Of a stretch of DNA of 64,000 nucleotides, positions 11,986 to 23,969 are shown in pieces. The translations under genes and the position numbers were made by a program. The stretch spans positions 20,050,501 to 20,114,500 of the forward strand of contig OX327684.1 of assembly GCA_946807835.1 (NCBI GenBank). The letters are read 5' to 3'. The notes under the pieces were generated by a model. The model saw nothing but the letters and a program-made list of their open reading frames with translations. It ran no database searches and was not told the DNA's origin. Each line of letters starts with the position of its first letter. The first letter of the stretch is position 1. The stretch comes from Ailanthus altissimus. Lineage: Eukaryota; Streptophyta; Magnoliopsida; Sapindales; Simaroubaceae.

Positions 11986-11990
11986 TTTAA
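11958..11990. repeat. Microsatellite (CA)n(TA)n
   Basis: A run of ACACACAC followed directly by TATATATA; simple sequence. Confidence 0.9.
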
Positions 11991-14900
11991 ATTAATATTA
12001 CATTAAGAAAGAGGGGTATTTATTGGATTCATTGTGCCGAATGCTAATTATCACGTAGATTCAATATTTCAACATGATCATCAACATCAGATTGTGACAA
12101 TAGGCATGCTCCCAAAATATGAATGGTATTATCTGAAAATTTTGAAAATGTAGATTATGAATATAGATATATATCAATGTCATGGAAACACACTCAATGC
12201 AAAATACATAATAGAGGGAAATATATTGTGACAAATCTGATTGGAATTTATTGGGCCATCTTGATTAAGGCAATGGGATGTGCTGCAGCTGATTAAAAAA
12301 TTGTTTTTTATTTTTTCTGGGATGCTTCCTAAGAGTTCCCATCTTTCATATCCATGGCCATGAGTCAAAACACGTCAGCTGACATGTGTGCGCTGTGTTC
12401 CTATTATTAATATTGCCCCACAATTTACTTCCAGGTTTTTGCGTCATGAAAACGACTGCTACCGAATCCTTAATAGGCATGGACATTGGAACTGGAATAC
12501 TAAGATTTTACCCAGCAAGTCTGGAAAAGGTCAGAATCAAAGCGACTCTTGTTTTTTTAACTGAATTCTAACCCATTTGGTTGGCTATACAACAATTTCA
12601 TGTTTCCAAAATCACAATTCTTGAGTCTTGACCATATACTATTTAATATGTGTCTATCTCAATCTTTGTTTTAGATGTTCTCTTTGAAAACATCTCTTAA
12701 CAAACTATGCAATTTTTTTTTTCATTTTGTTGAACAGATACTTGGAATTTTGTACATCAAATGATTATTTTTTTTAGGGATAACAACTACATAGTTACTA
12801 GTTAATTAACTGGTAAAAGTGTTTTGAGCGATATTTAAAATTTTTGAATCAATCTTCAAATATATCAAGATATATAAAAAAAAAAGTTAAATTTTTTTTA
12901 ATTATTTTGATTTTTTTAATGATTCTAATAGTACTTTCAAGCCCCCCTTATAAAAATAAACCAATAAATAAAAAACAATAGTGCGGATGGTTAACGTCTT
13001 AACGAGGCAAGGCACTTAGATTTGGTGTATCTCATCTCTTTTGGCTACTTTCCACCTATTTAGTTGCAAAAATTGTTGAATTTATGTCATTTTCCCAACT
13101 CAAATTAAAGGTTTCTTCGCCGGAAAGAAAAAATATAAACGGAATTAGAAAATTAAAAATGAAAAATCCAAATTATGGGAACTTGTTCCATTTTGGATAA
13201 GTCTCGTATCGCCCTTTTGTGGGCTTGTCTCATTTCCACTTGAAAAATTTGGCTAACGGAGATTAAAAGATTCTACTCTTTCAATCTCCCGCGTTTACCG
13301 CTTCAAGTTCAAAACTCTCACTTCTATGATTGGCCCACGTTTCGCCCACTGGTTGCTGGAATCGGCGTAGTGCACACCAGCTCGCCCGTGGTCTTTTTAG
13401 GCTTTAGCCCCCCCAACTAATCACGCGGTCAACACGTCCCTAATCTCGACACCTGGCGAACCCGTCACGTGCTCAACCCACTGTTTATCTACCCCACTTG
13501 TCCGATAACACGTCGGCACATCACGTTCATTGGCGGTGCCCAAACAGTCACATTGGGTAGCTCCGGATTGGCTGATCTTGATTCTTGATTGGCTTAGACG
13601 TCTAGTTAGTGGACACGCGTCCGTTTGTTTCGCGTTATGGGCCGCCGAATAATGAAAACAGAAACGGGATTATTATTCTTTTGTTATCTGCATTTGGGTA
13701 GTGCTTTAGTTTAGTTTGATATTATTATTATTATTATTATTATTTTGACTTTTAAGGGAGTCAAAAGTGTGCTAGCATTATTTTTGCTGACAAGGAGGCA
13801 TGTTTTAGGGCATATAATGGGGGCATTAATTCATGGGCCCATTGATAGTCATTTTTATGTTTTATTTTTATTTTATCCGGTTTTAGATAAACAAGAATCG
13901 GAATTTCGGATTAGAATTAGACAGTGAAAACCATCGTAATTCTTTATGAGCAAAATGTAATAAAAATGTGAGTTGTATGCTGAAGGGAGATAAATTGAGT
14001 TTCTTCACGTCTAGAAGTAGAAGAAGTTGGCATTTCAACACGTTATTGTTCTGAATATGCCTTCGAATTTGATTATAAGAATATTACAATACGAATAAAA
14101 ATAAAATTAAAAATAGGGTACTTGGATTGCTTGATTTGAATTTAACGTCTCCTTTTTTTTTTTACCGGATAGTATTCCAGATTAAGTTCTAAAGTGTTTT
14201 CATTTTGAAATCGTGCTCTTGTTTATTAATTGATCTCAACTTGGGATTTCGATGTACATTTCTTTTTAAATAGATATTTTATTATTAATTAAAATCAATA
14301 TATTATATCATATATTATATATTCACTTATTAACATACGTTAAAACTAAATATTCTTTTACAAAATATAGATACAAATTAAATCTCATATATATATTTAA
14401 GAATTATTCCTATATTTAGAGAGTACTAATCTTAATAAGGATGAAGAATTCAATCTTTATGTAAGAGAAACAAAATCAATTTTTATATAAAAAGAGCAAC
14501 ACAAATTACATCCACTACCTAAATTCGGACATCTTTCATAAATTATAATAATAAACTCATTCAAATCCTAACCCTAATACCCACATAAAAAAAAAACACA
14601 CAAAGCAAGTTTAAGTGTCCGCGAGAGGACTCGAGTGCCACTAGATTTAGGGTTGAGCATTACTAGTGAGCAATTTTTGATCAAGAGGCAATGGCTGTTT
14701 ACCCGCCGATGGCCACAAGGAGGCTGGTGGAGGCACATCAAAACCCCGTATCAAATCAGCACAAGTTGACAATGTGCTCAATTACCTATTGCTCGGTCAG
14801 AAACCAAAAAGACGAAAAGCAGAAAAGAAAAAACAGAACGAAAAAAGAGGAAAAAAGAAAAGTAAGGAAAAAAAAGAGAGGTGGGATCGGGGGATGATAT

Positions 14901-15540
14901 AAAGAAGACGTGTACACTAGAGAGGATGTCAAAACTTTTTTCTTTAATAGAGATAAGTTAAGACTTCATAAACGGCGGCTAATTTTTGTAGGGAAATAAG
15001 GGAGCGTTCTCGAAGAAAGAGAAAAATCATTTTTTTAGGTTGACCCCAAGATATGATTATCTCGGATTCCGATATACATGAAGTACAAATTAAAATTAAA
15101 ATTAAAAATTAAAAATAAACCTTTGTTCCGATAAGAGCCTAAGCACCACGCTGAACATTCTTGCGTCATGACTTCCAAATGTTGATTATTAGTTGTATTA
15201 AACTTAATTTGATTATTTCAAATCAAATCATCTGCCCCACCACTAAGAAGACAAGTTTTAATGTCGGTCTTGGTAACGACTATTATAATTATATAGTAAT
15301 GTCTTTTTTTTTAAACAAATTAATTAAAATAAAATTCTACGATGACCATTCTGTTTCCTTGTTCCTAAGTAATGGAATGGCAAATGAACATTACATGAAA
15401 GTGATGCCATCATTCTTGCCCCCTTGTTTTAAGTTAAAAATCATTTTCATTTTTTAGTAATTTTGACAACAAAATTGTTGCCATATAATGGCAAAAAAAA
15501 AAAAAAGCCTCTCTCTCTTTTTTTTTTCCTCTCGAATTAT
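11991..15540. other. Intergenic region with no supported gene
   Basis: Frames such as 12386-12571, 13745-13927 and 14691-14897 have no family signature. A less AT-rich stretch at about 13200-13680 has the base composition of a promoter or an old exon, but no conserved protein emerges in any frame. An (ATT)n tract occupies 13721-13744. The purine-rich, lysine-coding stretch at 14800-14885 looks like low complexity. Confidence 0.45.
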
Positions 15541-15550
15541 TTTTTTGGAC

Positions 15551-15880
15551 ATATTAAAATTTCATGTTGAACATAAGAGCAACCATAACTATTAAAAACA
15601 AATTTTAAAGTAAATATATAATATAGGTTACTCGAAATTACCTTAATGCATCTTTCAGTTCATTTATGAATCTAATTTCCAACCCACATGGATTACTATT
15701 GAATTAGGTTTTATTTTATATTAAGGTCACATCAAACTAAATTGAAAAATTTTACAAACGAACCGATTTCATTATCTACAAAAATATTAAGTTCAAATTA
15801 ACAACCACTATTCAACTTTTCATTTCAGTGCCATGGACCGCATGTTTGAAGAATATTGTAAAATTATATAGAAGCAAATC
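15551..15880. repeat. Direct repeat X1 outside the foldback element
   Basis: About 330 bp recurring in the same orientation at 21724-22040. Landmarks shared: ACTCGAAATTACCTTAATGC, TTCAGTTCATTTATGAATC, AACCGATTTCATTATCTACA and ACAACCACTATTCAACTTTT. The pair brackets the inverted arms Y1 and Y2. Confidence 0.8.
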
Positions 15881-15920
15881 AATAACTATTCTTGGACTGG
15901 GGCATGATTCATAATACTTC

Positions 15921-16330
15921 TTTTTTTATATATAATTTTTGACACAAATCTCTAATTATTAGATTATTTTTTATTTAATTGTTAAAATTAAAATTGATGT
16001 GTAATTATTATATTTTAAAATTTTAATTTAACTATTAATAGACCCCATCATAACTATAATAATAATAATATTTTCTCTCTTATATTTTATTGTACTTTTC
16101 TATTTCATTCAATTTATTTATTTTTCTCTCATATAAATACTTTTATTTTTTATTGGATATAAATATCATATTTAATTAATTTTAACAACTATTCTACTTT
16201 TTTTAGTAAATTAAATTTATAATTTTTTTAATTTAACTAATTTTCTTTTAATAAATTTTTTTTAGAACACACTAAAAATAACGTGATTATGTATGTAACT
16301 ATTATTCACCTTTGATGCGTCTCGTATAAT
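15921..16330. repeat. Inverted arm Y1 of a foldback-type element
   Basis: This arm is the diverged reverse complement of 21317-21705. Shared landmarks, read on this strand, are TGATGTGTAAT, TTTTTCTCTCATATAAATAC, TTTTATTTTTTATTG, TTTAGTAAATTAAAT, TTTAGAACACACTAAAAA, GTGATTATGTATG and GTCTCGTATAA. Without the copia insertion the arms would enclose a spacer of only about 370 bp, typical of a MITE or foldback element with very long inverted repeats. Confidence 0.8.
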
Positions 16331-16364
16331 AAACTTAGTTATGGTATCAGTTCCTCATCAAACT

Positions 16365-16573
16365 TATTAGAAATATAAATGAGTTGTATATTTTCACTGT
16401 GAATCAAAAATTGTAAAATGGGAGGCTTTATAGGCTTCAACCTATTACAAAATATAAAAAAATACTATATATAGAAGAAAATAATTACAGATTATAAAAT
16501 GTAAGAATATTATATCATTAATATAATTAATATTATATCAAATATATTAATAATATAATATCATATATTAATG
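16365..16573 (-). repeat. 3' LTR of the copia element
   Basis: 209 bp, preceded on the minus strand by the purine-rich tract GAGGAAAAATGAGGGG, which is the expected polypurine primer for plus-strand synthesis. Confidence 0.8.
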
Positions 16574-19500
16574 CCCCTCATTTTTCCTCAAACTTAAGAT
16601 GATAGAGTAGAAGTAAGTTTGAGTTTGAATAATAGAGTTTGGAAATGACCAAAAAGTGGAGATTTTTCTGAAGATATCAGCAGACTGATCTTCAGAAGAA
16701 ATGGAGTAGAGAGTAATTGTTCCCTGATAAACATGTTGCCAAACAAAGTGACAATTTGTTTCAATGTGCTTAGTCCACTTATGAAAAATATCATTGTGAG
16801 CAATTTGAATGACACTTTGATTGTCACAATAAAAAGGTGTAACTCCAATGTAAGAAATACTCATATCTTTAAGAAGTCAGGGGAGCCAAACAATTTATTG
16901 GGTAGTATCAGTAAGAGCACGATACTCAATCTCAGTACTAGAACGAATAGTAGCTATCTGTTTTTGTACTTTTCCATGAAAGAAGAGAATCATTCAAGAA
17001 AAGACAAAATCCAATAGTCGATCGTCAATCCGTAGGATCACCTGCCTAATCTGCATCAGCATAATCTCGTAACACGAGAGAAGAATGAGTTAAAAAATAG
17101 AGGCTATGAAAAAGTGTACCTTTGAGATGACGTAGGATATAAAGAACTGTTGCATAATGAGAAGTACGAGGAGCGGCTATAAATTAACTAACTATTTGAA
17201 CAGCATGAGCAATGTTTGGGCGAGTAACAGTGAGATAGACCAAACTACCAACCAACTGATGATAAAGGGTGACATCATTGAGAAAAGTACCATTAGAAGA
17301 TCGGAGTTTGGTATTAATCTCTAGAGGAGTAGAGGCAATCTTACTATCTATCAAGCTAGCTTTAGCAAGTAGATCTGATGCATATTTAACCTGTAAGAGA
17401 TAATACTCAGTAGAGTCGGGCAGTACTTCAAGGACAAGGAAATAACTAAGAGTGTCAAGATCTTTCATTTTAAAATATTGCTGAAAAAATTCATTGAGAG
17501 TAGAAATACCAACAAGATCATTACCCGTGATAATCATATCATCAATATAAAGAAGCAGTATAACACAACCAAGATCTGTTCTGCGGATGAAAATAGCTGA
17601 GTCGTAGAAGCTGGATTGAAAAACGTGTTTAGAAATAATGCTATTGAATTTTACAAATCAAACACGAGGTGTTGTTTAAGACCATATAAAGCTAGACAAA
17701 GTTTTTAGACCTTACTTAGGAGATGTGGATAACTAGAAGGAGGCTTCATATAGACTTCTTCAGAAAGATCACCATTAAGAAAATCATTTTTCACATCTAT
17801 ATAAAATAACGTCTAACCATGAACTGCAACAATAGCTAACAAACTCCAAACAGAAATTAAGCAATATGGGTAAAAGTTTCTTCATAATCAATTTTATATT
17901 TTTTAGTAAAGTCTTTTGCAAAAAGAAGAGCTTTATATTACTCAATAGACCCATAAGACTTGATCTTGATTTTGTACACCCATTTAAAATCAATGGCAGT
18001 TTTATTAGATGGAAGAAGAAAAAACTCCAAAGTATGTGATTTCTCAAAAGCCTACAATTCTTCTATCATTGCTTATTACCATACAGGATTAGCACTAGCT
18101 TCGGAATAAGAGTGATATTCATATAATGAAAGAGTAGTAGCAAAATAATGATAATCACAAAGTTTAACAAGAAGTTCTCTTACCCGAGAAGAACGATGAA
18201 GAAAAGGTGTAGAGGAGGCCTTAGGGATATTGAGAGCAGATCTTTCAGATGAGATAAAAGGCTTAGAATCAGGCATTATATTTGCAGACTCACATGTATG
18301 AAACTCAAAAGAAGTATCTGTAGGTGAAATATAAAAAAAAAAGATCAAAAGAATTATTTGTAAAAAAATTGTGAAATATGAGGAGACACATAATTAAAGT
18401 TAGATACAGAGAAAAATATTTTATGCTCAAGAAACACTATATTATGAGAAATACGAAAGCCGTTAGATATAAAATCCCAACACCTATAACCTTTATGTTC
18501 TATCCCATATCCAAGAAGCAACATAATCAAGCATGTGGCTCGAATTTGGTGTACTCATATTTTTGAAGTAGGATAAAGCAGACACAACAAAAAACTTTGA
18601 AGAGACTATAATTATGTGGAGTTCTATAAAAACTCTCATAAGGTGACATGTTCTCTATAATATGAGAAGGAACACGATTGATAATAAAGGCAGCGGTTAA
18701 GACAGCTTCTCCTTAAAAATGTTCAAGACAAGAGGAAGAAATAAGAAGAGCACAAGTGATGTCTAAAATATATTTGTGTTTACGTTCAGCTTTCCTATTT
18801 TACTGAGATATACCAGGATAAGACCTTTGACTTATAGTACCATGTTTCTATAGAAAATTTAAAAAATCAGAATTTCTATACTGCATGGTATTATTAGTAC
18901 AAGAAACTTTAATAGGAGGTGATAACTCAGTTTTAACCATCTGAGCAAAATTTCCATAAATTTTAGTGAATTTTGATCATTGTTTCATAAGAAACAACTA
19001 AGTATATCGAGAGTAATCATCAACAAAGATCACAAAATATTTAAATCCTCCCATTGTGACATTTGGAGAAGGATCCCATATATCAGAATATACGAGATCA
19101 AACGGAGCATGAGAGACAGTAATACTATCATTAAAAGGTAAACTTGGTTGTTTAACTAAAAGACAAGTAAGACAATTATCTTTATTATCAGAAACAAAAT
19201 CTAAAAGACCACTAGATATTAGAGATCAGATATGGTTAACTGATGTATGACTCAAATGAGAGTGCTAAAGGTGTAATAAAGGTACTGGAGAGGTAGATGC
19301 TGCAGATGAAGGATATAGTAGGGACAAATCTAAAGATATAAGTTCATACACACATCCAACCTTACGGCTTATCCCAAGTGTTCGACTTATCTTTGGATCC
19401 TGCATACAACAACCAGAAGCAGTAAATAAGACATTAAGACCAAGTTCACATAGTTAACCAATAGATAGAAGATTTAATGTGAGGTTAGGAATAAAAAAAA

Positions 19501-19960
19501 AGTCTGATACAGAAAAATTAACGCAAGATACATGACCAATATGATTAAATTTCATGAGAGAATCATTGGCATTTGAATAGAGGGTAAAGAAGAAGTAAAA
19601 GATTTAGAAGAGAAAATTATAGAATCAAAAGTCATGTGATTGTAGTATACAGAGTTAAAATACCAAGAAGAATTACCTGAAATATTAGAGGATGCAAAAA
19701 TTAAGAGTTTACTAGAGTTAAAAAGGAGTAGACGGAGTAAAGATTCAAGATTATTAACCAAGTTACAAGAGAGACTTGTACTATCTTGTACAACAATAAC
19801 AATAGGTTCTGTAAAAATAACACCTTAAGACAGTTCAAGTAAGTGACAATGATGATATGGTTTAGGTAAAGTAGAAATAGTAAGGAAATAAAGTTGAGAA
19901 GTATCTGACTTATCCATAGATCCCAAAAAATGTAATTTTGATCCCTCAACTAATTTTGAA
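16574..19960 (-). pseudogene. Copia pol polyprotein remnant
   Basis: Reading from high to low coordinates: a protease-region signature WYFNSVYYNHMTFDS near 19655; the integrase zinc region LWHSHLSHTSVNHI and CLTCLLVKQPSLPF near 19270-19150; the integrase core FDLVYSDIWDPSPN and YFVIFVDDYSRYTWLF near 19110-19000; reverse transcriptase with the catalytic YIDDM box at 17538-17549 and the block MIITGNDLVGISTLNEFFQQ behind it; TRPNIAHAVQIVS near 17190; and the RNase H end YCDNQSVIQIAHN near 16830. The frame breaks often, and TAA or TAG stops stand at usually coding positions, so no functional enzyme can be made. The block order (integrase before reverse transcriptase) is diagnostic of copia. Confidence 0.88.
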
Positions 19961-20665
19961 TATGCCAATAAATTTTTAATAATTATAATTTAACGCCAAA
20001 ACTTTTAATAATTGTAAAATAGCCCTTCAATTTTATAAATTATAAATATACTTCTAAAAATTATATAATTTTGAAAATGACTTCAAATTTTTTGCAAATA
20101 TCAAAATTACCCTAAAAGTATAAAAAAATAATGATTTGACATCAAAATATTAAAAAGTTTGTAAATAAACCCTTATTGCAAATCGAAGGACCAATTAGGA
20201 AATAGAGACACCATAGGTTGATAGATCTAGCAACGAGGAGATGAATGGAGCCGGCGGTGAGAAACCACGTGCCAAAAAATGGCGGAGATCTGAGGTGGAC
20301 GGCAGAGGACGACAATTCTGTTCCGAGGTGCGTGGGGACGTGTGTAGCTTCGGATTGACAAGATTTCGGTGCCGTTGGAATCTTCAGTCGATTTTGAGTA
20401 AAGTCATCTGGGCGGTGCACGTTAACGCACCAAAAACTGGTCGAAATCTAAGGTGAACAGTAATAGAGGCTAAAAGTTTAGACGGTGCGTGAGGTTTAAC
20501 TGGCTGATAGTGTCTAAACTTCTTGGCTGGGTGGTGTCAATTATGACGAACTCCGGTGAACTTCCGATGGCTTTCCGGCAAAACTCTAGTGAGCTTCCTA
20601 AGAGTTTTTGAAAACATTTTAGTAAGTTTCGCTGAACAACAAAATAGTGAAAGAATCAAATGTTA

Positions 20666-20677
20666 CGCTCTAATGCC
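20666..20677 (-). other. Primer-binding site of the copia element
   Basis: Minus-strand TGGCATTAGAGC directly abuts the 5' LTR end (20678). It matches the usual copia site TGGTATCAGAGC, complementary to initiator tRNA-Met, with two transitions. Confidence 0.8.
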
Positions 20678-20974
20678 ATATTAGATATATAATGCGCTAT
20701 ATATTTTAAATGTAAATCAAAAACTGTACAATAAAATTTTTTATATAGATTTTAACTTATTACAAAATAAAAAAATAACATTATATATAAAAAAAATAAT
20801 TATAAATTATAAAAGATAAAAATATTATATTATTAATATAATTAAATATATTAATAACACTATATATAAAAAAATAATTATAGATTATAAAAAATAAAAT
20901 TATTATATTATTAATATAATCAAATATATTAATAATATAATATAACACATTAATAATAATATTATACGTTAATA
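20678..20974 (-). repeat. 5' LTR of the copia element
   Basis: 297 bp of very AT-rich sequence. It matches 16365-16573 apart from an extra tandem unit of about 82 bp (ATATATAAAAAAATAATTAT region repeated). Confidence 0.8.
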
Positions 20975-21027
20975 AAACTGATGAAGACCTTTTAGAGAGC
21001 CTACCGACGAAGAGAAAAGTTTTTTTT

Positions 21028-21210
21028 ATGTGTCCTGAAAGTGAAAGTAGAGAAAGTACAAGGGTCGATTTGCTAGAGATGCAATCTGTGGACGAGATGT
21101 TGAGTGAGTTTCACCGGCTTCTCTCTGAACTCTCAAGAAATGTCACTGCATCAATTCATTTAGTGTCTACAGTGCTATTTTTCATGATTAATTTCTGCCT
21201 AATGTTTTAA
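21028..21210 (+). other. Short open frame in the foldback spacer, possible captured fragment
   Basis: A 60-residue frame (start MCPESESRESTR) with a helical, charged stretch DLLEMQSVDEMLSEFHRLL. It is not recognised. Its base composition is clearly less AT-rich than the arms around it, and it lies between the inverted arms of the Y1-Y2 element, so a captured host-gene fragment is possible. It could equally be chance. Confidence 0.25.
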
Positions 21211-21316
21211 GCTTTTATTATGCGCTACCGAATTTTGTAGTTCCATTTCAATGAAATTATCATTTTCCTGCTTACAACACTTGTTATTCTCATGAAGCAA
21301 CATGTATTTTGTAATT

Positions 21317-21705
21317 CTTATACGAGACACGTCAAAGGTAAATAAGAGTTGCATACATAATCACATTGTTTTTAGTGTGTTCTAAAATTTTCTTATGAAA
21401 ACTATTTTTTAGTTAAATTTTAAAAATTTAATTTACTAAAAGAAGTAGAGTAATTGTTAAAATTAGTTGAATATGGTATTTATACACAATAAAAAATAAA
21501 AGTATTTATATGAGAGAAAAAAATAAATCAAATGAAATAAAAAAGTAAAATAAAAGAGGAAAAATAAAATATTATTATTATAATTATGGTGGATCTATTA
21601 GTAGTTAAATAAAATTTAAAAAATATAAAAATTACACATCAACTTAAATCTTAAAATATAATCTGATGGTTAAAAACGTATATAAAAAATTGTGTAAAAA
21701 AATAG
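21317..21705. repeat. Inverted arm Y2 of the foldback-type element
   Basis: Reverse complement partner of 15921-16330; see Y1. Confidence 0.8.
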
Positions 21706-21723
21706 TAGTCATAGATTTTATTG

Positions 21724-22040
21724 TATTAAAATTTTATTTCAAGCATAAGAAAAGCAACCATTACTATTAAAAATAAAATTTAAAGTAAATATATAATATA
21801 AGTTACTCGAAATTACCTTAATGCATCTTTCAGTTCATTTATGAATCTAATTTCCAACCCACATTAAAATTTAATCAGGTTTTATTTTTATATTCAAGGT
21901 CACATCAAATTTTGCAAATGAACCGATTTCATTATCTACAAAAATAGCAAGTTCAAATTAACAACCACTATTCAACTTTTCAATTCAGTACCATAGACCG
22001 CGTGATTGAAGAATATTGTAAGATTATCCAGAAGCAAATG
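21724..22040. repeat. Direct repeat X2 outside the foldback element
   Basis: Same orientation as 15551-15880, with small deletions. It is followed at about 22068-22230 by a weaker match to 15280-15440 (CGACCATTATAA, ACATTACAT and TTGTCTCCTTATTGCAAGT against the corresponding upstream bases), so duplication involves more than X. Confidence 0.75.
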
Positions 22041-22485
22041 AAAAATCAGTAGCCTTATTGGCTTTGTAAATTGTTATTATAATTAAGAAGTCGTGGTCAC
22101 TACTAATTACAAGTATATTTAATTTAAAAGAGCATTAAACGACCATTATAACCTCGTAATGGATAAACATTACATTAGAATGATATAACTTTTTGTCTCC
22201 TTATTGCAAGTAAAAAATATCTTAAAGCACTTAAAATAAAGCTCAAGTGGGGACGAATTGTTATAAAAGAATTAAGCAACAAGAGGCAATTAAGCCCTTA
22301 AAACTAGCCACTTGTTTAACATTCATTCCTTTTCATCCAACTTTTCCTTTTAGTATTTATCTGCCATGTCATTGTTTGATAATCTCTTACCAAAAGTGTT
22401 TAAAATATTATATCTCAAAATTTAAGTTGTATTCTAATTTTTAAAAAATTTCATTTTCATTCTCATTCTCATTCCATCGCGAACC

Positions 22486-22505
22486 AAAACCCTAATTAGG
22501 GTTTT
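22486..22505. promoter_or_regulatory. Perfect 20-bp palindrome of two telo-boxes
   Basis: AAAACCCTAATTAGGGTTTT is identical to its own reverse complement and holds the plant telo-box AAACCCTA on both strands. Telo-boxes are common in promoters and leaders of translation-related plant genes, but no gene is recognised next to this one. Confidence 0.6.
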
Positions 22506-23960
22506 TCTTTTGAAGTCACGAATGGAGTGTCTTCATCTTTAACTTTATTCTTGAAGGCATATGCAAAAGTAAGAGCAGAAGAGTGAAGATACAATATACT
22601 TTTGAGACGGTGATCATAATGTAAAAGTGCTTCCTAAAGCGATAGTAAAGGGAAGTATACATTGTATAAGGAAAACTAATAGCAACATTTCACTGTTAGA
22701 CTTTGAAAGAAAGGTAAACAAAGAACATTCAATCTGTTATAAAGTCAAGAATAATAATTGCTACATCATGAAAGATTGGTTCCATTATATTGCCCAAAGC
22801 AGAAGAAAAGGAATTCATGGGACACCATCTATATATGTTCTGTATACTTATATATTTGTGCAATATACCATTCTTGTTATATGCTCTGAAAATTTTGGTG
22901 TGATGGGGAATGATGGCTAAATAGATAGTATCAAGCCCTATTACTATCACAAAGTTAGGAATTAGTCAAGTCTAAACCTACTATTGAAAAAGTATTTTTC
23001 ATTAAAGAATTTACAAGAAATTCAAACCACAAAAAGAGCCCCGGCAGAAGTGCAGAATATATGTGCCACAAGCCAAAATTAGTTGTAATACCAAATCATT
23101 TTCTTTTCTTTTATGTCTGGGGGTAATTGGGTAAAGAAGGAATTTTATCAATCTCTTTTTGATAGTATACGAAAATAAACTCTAAATATAAATATCAATT
23201 AAGTAAGTTAATTTATGTAGTTTTGTATTCTATGGAAATTGAATCAATTGAATTACTTTCTATATTCTTCTATGTTCATTTGGAACCATACATTTGACCA
23301 GCTTAAGCTTTTTAGCACATGGTTTGGATTCGGTGTCATATTAGATCGGAAATTTGTGAAAATCGGCAACAAGAAGGATCCAATATTGAGGTGTAACTCC
23401 AATATTTTGGCCCAATAAAAGTCAGGTCTAAGACTAATAAAGAACAAAAGAAACTAAATTAACTCTCAAATATTTGAGAATAATCTTCCCTAATGAATTG
23501 AAATATTTTTAAAATTAATTAATATGATTTAATATATTTCGTAACCCGGTTAAAAGACACAGGAGATCGAGGGTAATCAAATGTGCCACACACAAAGAGG
23601 CCCTGTTTGAATAGCTTTATCAGAGAATCTGGGGCTGACAAAGAAATGCTAGACATGATCCAAATTTATTATCAAGAAAATTGACAGGGAAATCAATAAA
23701 TGGAGAAATTGTTTTGATATTGAGATTTCAACAAGAAGATATTCATCTCGAATTCCTTTTGTGATTTTATAAGTGTTGAAATTGGTCATTTAAAAGTAAA
23801 CATTGAGTATGATTTTAAATTAAAGATTAATGAAAAGTCGATAAGGTTAAATATATTAAACGCATGAGAAATAGAGCGAAATAAAAAACTGAAAGTAAAG
23901 TGGGGCTAGAATCATGTGAAGGGACACTTTCTTAAGATTGGGCACCACGGTGCTAGTTAC
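22506..23960. other. Intergenic region, no supported gene
   Basis: The 97-codon frame at 22627-22920 (plus) has no recognisable domain and sits in ordinary AT-rich sequence. Nothing else is supported. Confidence 0.45.
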
Positions 23961-23969
23961 TTAAACTCA

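Larger units (their letters stand above)
16365..20974 (-). mobile_element. Ty1/copia retrotransposon, decayed, TA..TA termini
   Basis: A 4.6-kb element on the minus strand flanked by the 5-bp duplication AAACT (16360-16364, 20975-20979). Its LTRs are 16365-16573 and 20678-20974; the longer one carries an internal duplication of about 82 bp. Read on plus, both LTRs begin TATTAG; the outer right end is TTAATA, so the element carries TA..TA instead of TG..CA. The primer-binding site abuts the 5' LTR. The coding part (minus, about 19950 to 16574) keeps protease, integrase, reverse transcriptase and RNase H in the copia order, with many stops and frame changes. gag is not recognisable; a GC-rich leader lies at about 20140-20660. 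It interrupts the spacer of the Y1-Y2 element. Confidence 0.88.

Noticed and set aside
12386..12571. Exon-like stretch with ESLIGMDIGTGILRF bounded by an AG and a GT
   Set aside because: Splice context is poor and no neighbouring exons continue it in frame.
14691..14897. 68-codon frame with basic C-terminus
   Set aside because: C-terminal half is a purine low-complexity tract; N-terminal half has no family match and no intron signals.
22627..22920. 97-codon plus frame downstream of the telo-box palindrome
   Set aside because: No recognisable domain and ordinary AT-rich codon content; the palindrome alone does not support a gene.
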